This document shows, piece after piece, positions 54,523 to 57,444 of a DNA stretch of 57,444 bases. Under the pieces are notes generated by a model that saw nothing but the letters and a program-made list of their open reading frames with translations, had not been told where the DNA came from and ran no database searches. Made by a program: the position numbers and the translations under genes. Numbering within the stretch: the first letter of the stretch is position 1; each line of letters begins with the position of its first letter. Origin of the DNA: Flavobacterium zepuense (lineage in GTDB: Bacteria; Bacteroidota; Bacteroidia; Flavobacteriales; Flavobacteriaceae); the NCBI RefSeq assembly GCF_007097145.1, contig NZ_VJVZ01000018.1, positions 1 to 57,444 of the forward strand, given 5' to 3'.

Positions 54523-55356
54523 ATGAATACTGTAAAAAGATACCTGTCCTTAACCTTCATCAGCCTGCTCACAGGCTTATTTACCGATTGCCAAAACCCG
54601 AACAGCCAGGCAAGCCAAAATGATGCTCCAGAGGTATTAACAGGAACCTGGACGATGGTAAGGGAGAGTGGCGGTAAGTACGTGCTATTGGATTGCGGTG
54701 ATGGCAGTGAAACGATTGTGCTTACTGCTGATTCTGTTTTGCATAAGGGAATTATGGAGGATGCGGGCAGTAAGATAGACCATCGTGAGATTAAGGTCGA
54801 CACGGCCGTTATTTACCTTGACAAGACCGGTACTTCCTATTATAAGTTAATCGGATCAGATAAGCAAAGCGGCATATCGAAATGGGTGATCAAAGAAGGC
54901 GATGGCCTTGAAATTGAGAAGTTCTTTGTAGATAAAACCCACCTAATAACTATCAAAAAATCGAAGGGTACGGCATCCGACTGCGGGACAACTGCGGATG
55001 CAGGTGACCAGGTGGATGGCTCCTTTGTAATAGGCAACGGTAACCTAACAGCCAGCATTGAGGGAAGCAACTGCATTTCGATAAGGGATAAAAGTGGGAA
55101 TATGCAATTTGAGCGCTGCCTGGAAGAAGGAAATATCATGGCGCTGCGAAAAGTTAAAGGAGATTTCCTGCCGCTGACCTTTATGAGCGGGCCACATTCA
55201 ATGGATGCCGACTTTTTCCTGAAGGGCAAAGAGTGGGTTGCCAAAAGCGTCACTTTTTACAAGCATACCGATAACGGTGATATAAAAACTACCAGGGCAA
55301 TAGATGTCTCATTAAGTGGTTTTGATTTTAGAAATGTGGCAGAGAAGTTTGATTAG
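54523..55356 (+). CDS. exported protein, possible lipoprotein
   Basis: 277 residues. The N-terminus has a hydrophobic stretch and a Cys (LTFISLLTGLFTDCQN), but the lipobox is imperfect. The body is beta-rich with repeated acidic and aromatic strands (GTWTMVRESGGKYVLLDCGDGS). Family and function are not recognised. Confidence 0.65.
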   Translation: MNTVKRYLSLTFISLLTGLFTDCQNPNSQASQNDAPEVLTGTWTMVRESGGKYVLLDCGDGSETIVLTADSVLHKGIMEDAGSKIDHREIKVDTAVIYLDKTGTSYYKLIGSDKQSGISKWVIKEGDGLEIEKFFVDKTHLITIKKSKGTASDCGTTADAGDQVDGSFVIGNGNLTASIEGSNCISIRDKSGNMQFERCLEEGNIMALRKVKGDFLPLTFMSGPHSMDADFFLKGKEWVAKSVTFYKHTDNGDIKTTRAIDVSLSGFDFRNVAEKFD

Positions 55357-55422
55357 AACAAATTGGAACCTGGATACAGTCGCCTCAACTTTCCTTCGCT
55401 TATGGTTAATTCTACTAAAGAC

Positions 55423-57180
55423 TTATTTCTTAATCAGTTTAATGGCTTCATCCAGCAGGTAATCTTTAGTATTTAGCAGATTTTCCGGTGTTAAGGGGAT
55501 GTATTTATCTATATGTACACCTTTACGCTGGGCATTTGTACCATTGGTATAAAATATGGCATTACCTGTAAAATTCATTTTATAGCCGCCCGGCAGCATG
55601 AACATTTTTTCATCACCATCCGCACCAGCCGATTGTTCCCCTATGGTGATACTTTGTGGAAAAACGCTTTGCAGGTTCATTACGTTCCATTCACTCATGC
55701 TTAATGTTTCAGGGCTTACGATGATAACCATCTTTCCCTTATAAGAGCCACCATCGGCTTTGATATCAGGATGGTTATACGTCTCGTATTTATCGTTAAG
55801 GATAAAGGTGCCAACTTCTTTTTTATTGATCTCAAAATAATCGGCAAAGCGGTTAGGGTAACTGCCAAAATTCTTAAAAAAGGTAAATACAAAACCGCCC
55901 CAGTCGGGATAATTACGCATATCCAGTATAATCCCTTTTTGGCGGGCTGCAACGGCAAGGATGCTATCCATTGTACTAAGGGCTTTATCATCAGGTACGG
56001 TCTCGATAAAGCGGAAGGTTTCCCCGATCTTAAAGTACGCGATGTCGCCAGGGAGTATGTCAAGGTTCCTATCGGTCCGTCTATCGGGTATTGCATTGTT
56101 AATGTAGTCCGTAAGCCTTTTTACATTATCGGAATCCCTGTTGTGGATAAAATCGACAATCTTCAAATTTCCAGAACCGTTTCGCCTAACAGCAAGTCCA
56201 AAATCTTTTGACTCCGAGTGCCAGATAAGGTTCTTGAGATAGTCTGATAAATGAAAGCGTAAGGTTGGCCTGTTGGATACCGATAGCCATTTCGCTGTCC
56301 TGTTCACTAAGGCAGCGACTGTTTCATCGTTGACCTTTACAATTGCGTCACCAACTTTGAGATCCGCTTTAGCGCAATAGTCCGGCAGGATAATTTCGGT
56401 TACAATGATCCTGTCATCAAACACGGCATACTTAAAGGGTGGAAAAAAGCTGTTCTTGAAAATTTTGTCCCTGAATTTGACCTGCTTAATGAATTTGAAA
56501 GCGTGGGAATCATCAAATGCAGCAACCAGTTCCAGCAAAACAGTCTCATGCTCCTGACGGGTTTTGCTGGCAGCATCTATCGGGAGCTTTTTCCTTAAAA
56601 GGCTGTCAAAATTTTTATCCATCAGGTATTTATGCGGAAATAGATAATCCACCGCTCCCTGTATCTTAGCCAGGGTCAGCATACGGAATTTATAAGGAAT
56701 ATTTTCAGTTGCCGGGAAGGAATATTCCGGCTCGTTTGGTATCTCAGCGCTGTAGCGGATATTAGGAATGTAATGATGTATGCTATCGGTATAACGGTTC
56801 TCAAAAATAGCAGTGAGCCTTTTTTTGTTATCACCATTAAACAGCCTGCCCGAGGAGAACCATTTGCGATCTTTGTTTATGGCCAGCAGTTTACCGGTAG
56901 TTTTAGATGCTTTCACAACTTCAATAGTTGGAAGCTTATCTAAAAAAGAACCTACGAAAGCATTGAAATCACCTGTTGTTTTAATATTATCCAGAGTGCT
57001 GATGTTCTGCAAGAATAATGTATCCGCGTTTATCATACCGCTGGCTATAGCGGGATGATAATATTTTACATAATTCCATACCTTAAAAAAGTGCAGCTTG
57101 CTTTCTACCTGAGAAATGTTTTGTGCAGTAACTGGTGAGCTGGCGGTAATTAAAAGTAATAGGGCAGCTAAATATTTCAT
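55423..57180 (-). CDS. S41-family (tail-specific type) peptidase
   Basis: 585 residues, signal peptide MKYLAALLLLITASSPVTAQ, using ATG rather than the TTG three codons upstream. A PDZ-like segment (DLKVGDAIVKVNDETVAALV) precedes the protease core: ILDMRNYPDWGG and SMSEWNVMNLQ with the candidate nucleophilic Ser, then GEQSAGADGD. Relatives cut unstructured C-termini of exported proteins. A Lys for the usual Ser-Lys dyad could not be assigned with certainty. No gene or repeat is seen beyond it to the window end. Confidence 0.85.
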   Translation of the reverse strand: MKYLAALLLLITASSPVTAQNISQVESKLHFFKVWNYVKYYHPAIASGMINADTLFLQNISTLDNIKTTGDFNAFVGSFLDKLPTIEVVKASKTTGKLLAINKDRKWFSSGRLFNGDNKKRLTAIFENRYTDSIHHYIPNIRYSAEIPNEPEYSFPATENIPYKFRMLTLAKIQGAVDYLFPHKYLMDKNFDSLLRKKLPIDAASKTRQEHETVLLELVAAFDDSHAFKFIKQVKFRDKIFKNSFFPPFKYAVFDDRIIVTEIILPDYCAKADLKVGDAIVKVNDETVAALVNRTAKWLSVSNRPTLRFHLSDYLKNLIWHSESKDFGLAVRRNGSGNLKIVDFIHNRDSDNVKRLTDYINNAIPDRRTDRNLDILPGDIAYFKIGETFRFIETVPDDKALSTMDSILAVAARQKGIILDMRNYPDWGGFVFTFFKNFGSYPNRFADYFEINKKEVGTFILNDKYETYNHPDIKADGGSYKGKMVIIVSPETLSMSEWNVMNLQSVFPQSITIGEQSAGADGDEKMFMLPGGYKMNFTGNAIFYTNGTNAQRKGVHIDKYIPLTPENLLNTKDYLLDEAIKLIKK

Positions 57181-57444
57181 ATTGATCAATGGTAAGGAGC
57201 AGCAAAACTAAAATTTTAATGTAATGTACAGCAGGCAGAAAAGTTAAAGTTATAGCTCATTCTTTTGTTTTTCAAGTGTCCTCATCGTATTTTCCAAATT
57301 ATCGGTATTACAGAATGCGATTAAACAAATTCGAAAACAAAGGCATTAAAAGTCAACTTATGCATCAGTTATACCGTTAAAAAGCAAATTTATTTAGATA
57401 TTTTTTTAGTTCAGGACAATTAAAAAGGCTGCGAACCTGCATTG

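Overview
The window comes from a Bacteroidota genome, most likely a Flavobacteriaceae member such as Flavobacterium or a close relative. This rests on the type IX secretion (T9SS) sorting domains, the DnaE carrying an N-terminal exonuclease domain, TAnnTTTG-type -7 promoter boxes, scarce Shine-Dalgarno sites and AT-rich spacers with family-typical repeats. No rRNA, complete tRNA, CRISPR array, insertion sequence or integrase was found.

Positions 1 to about 29.9 kb look like ordinary chromosome. In order there are two T9SS type B giant secreted proteins, a secreted M43 metalloprotease, a DUF3050 protein, an acyl-CoA dehydrogenase, trmN6-rimM-rpsP, an RRM RNA-binding protein, dnaE, trxA, a PH-domain protein, small conserved proteins, a cyclase-family hydrolase, hemW, a cupin, ruvC, a flippase-like membrane protein, a divergent HxlR/SDR pair, and a BNR-repeat protein divergent from a membrane-anchored winged-helix regulator. 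Spacers hold promoter boxes, rho-independent terminators and MITE/REP-like repeats.

From about 29.93 kb, just after a terminator and a tRNA-3'-end-like remnant, the content becomes accessory and stays so to the window's end, so only the left part of an island is visible. It starts with a cytoplasmic V8/trypsin-like protease and an exported partner. A defence-like block follows: an Abi_C protein, a McrB-N-like domain fused to a PD-(D/E)XK nuclease, an HExxH protein coupled to a TraB-like protein, an OLD-like ATPase-TOPRIM protein, and a type I restriction-modification operon led by a small HTH regulator with a perfect palindromic operator.

Next is a ten-gene leftward operon typical of plasmids and integrative elements: ssb, a DUF932 protein, a YubB-like protein, two small proteins, then a PRTRC cassette (E, C, an F-position gene, B, ThiF). 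The cassette contains a ubiquitin-like protein ending in glycine (C), an E2-like protein (B) and an E1-like protein (ThiF). The F-position gene carries a one-base frameshift in a run of six T. Upstream of ssb lies a GC-rich inverted-repeat region that could be an origin or structured RNA. The last 5 kb encode exported proteins: a beta-barrel-like protein, two small lipoprotein-like proteins and an S41 protease.

The most interesting items are the ubiquitin-like PRTRC cassette with its frameshift, the uncharacterised defence-like genes at 30-37.7 kb, and the structured and repeated sequences around 51.7-53.9 kb.
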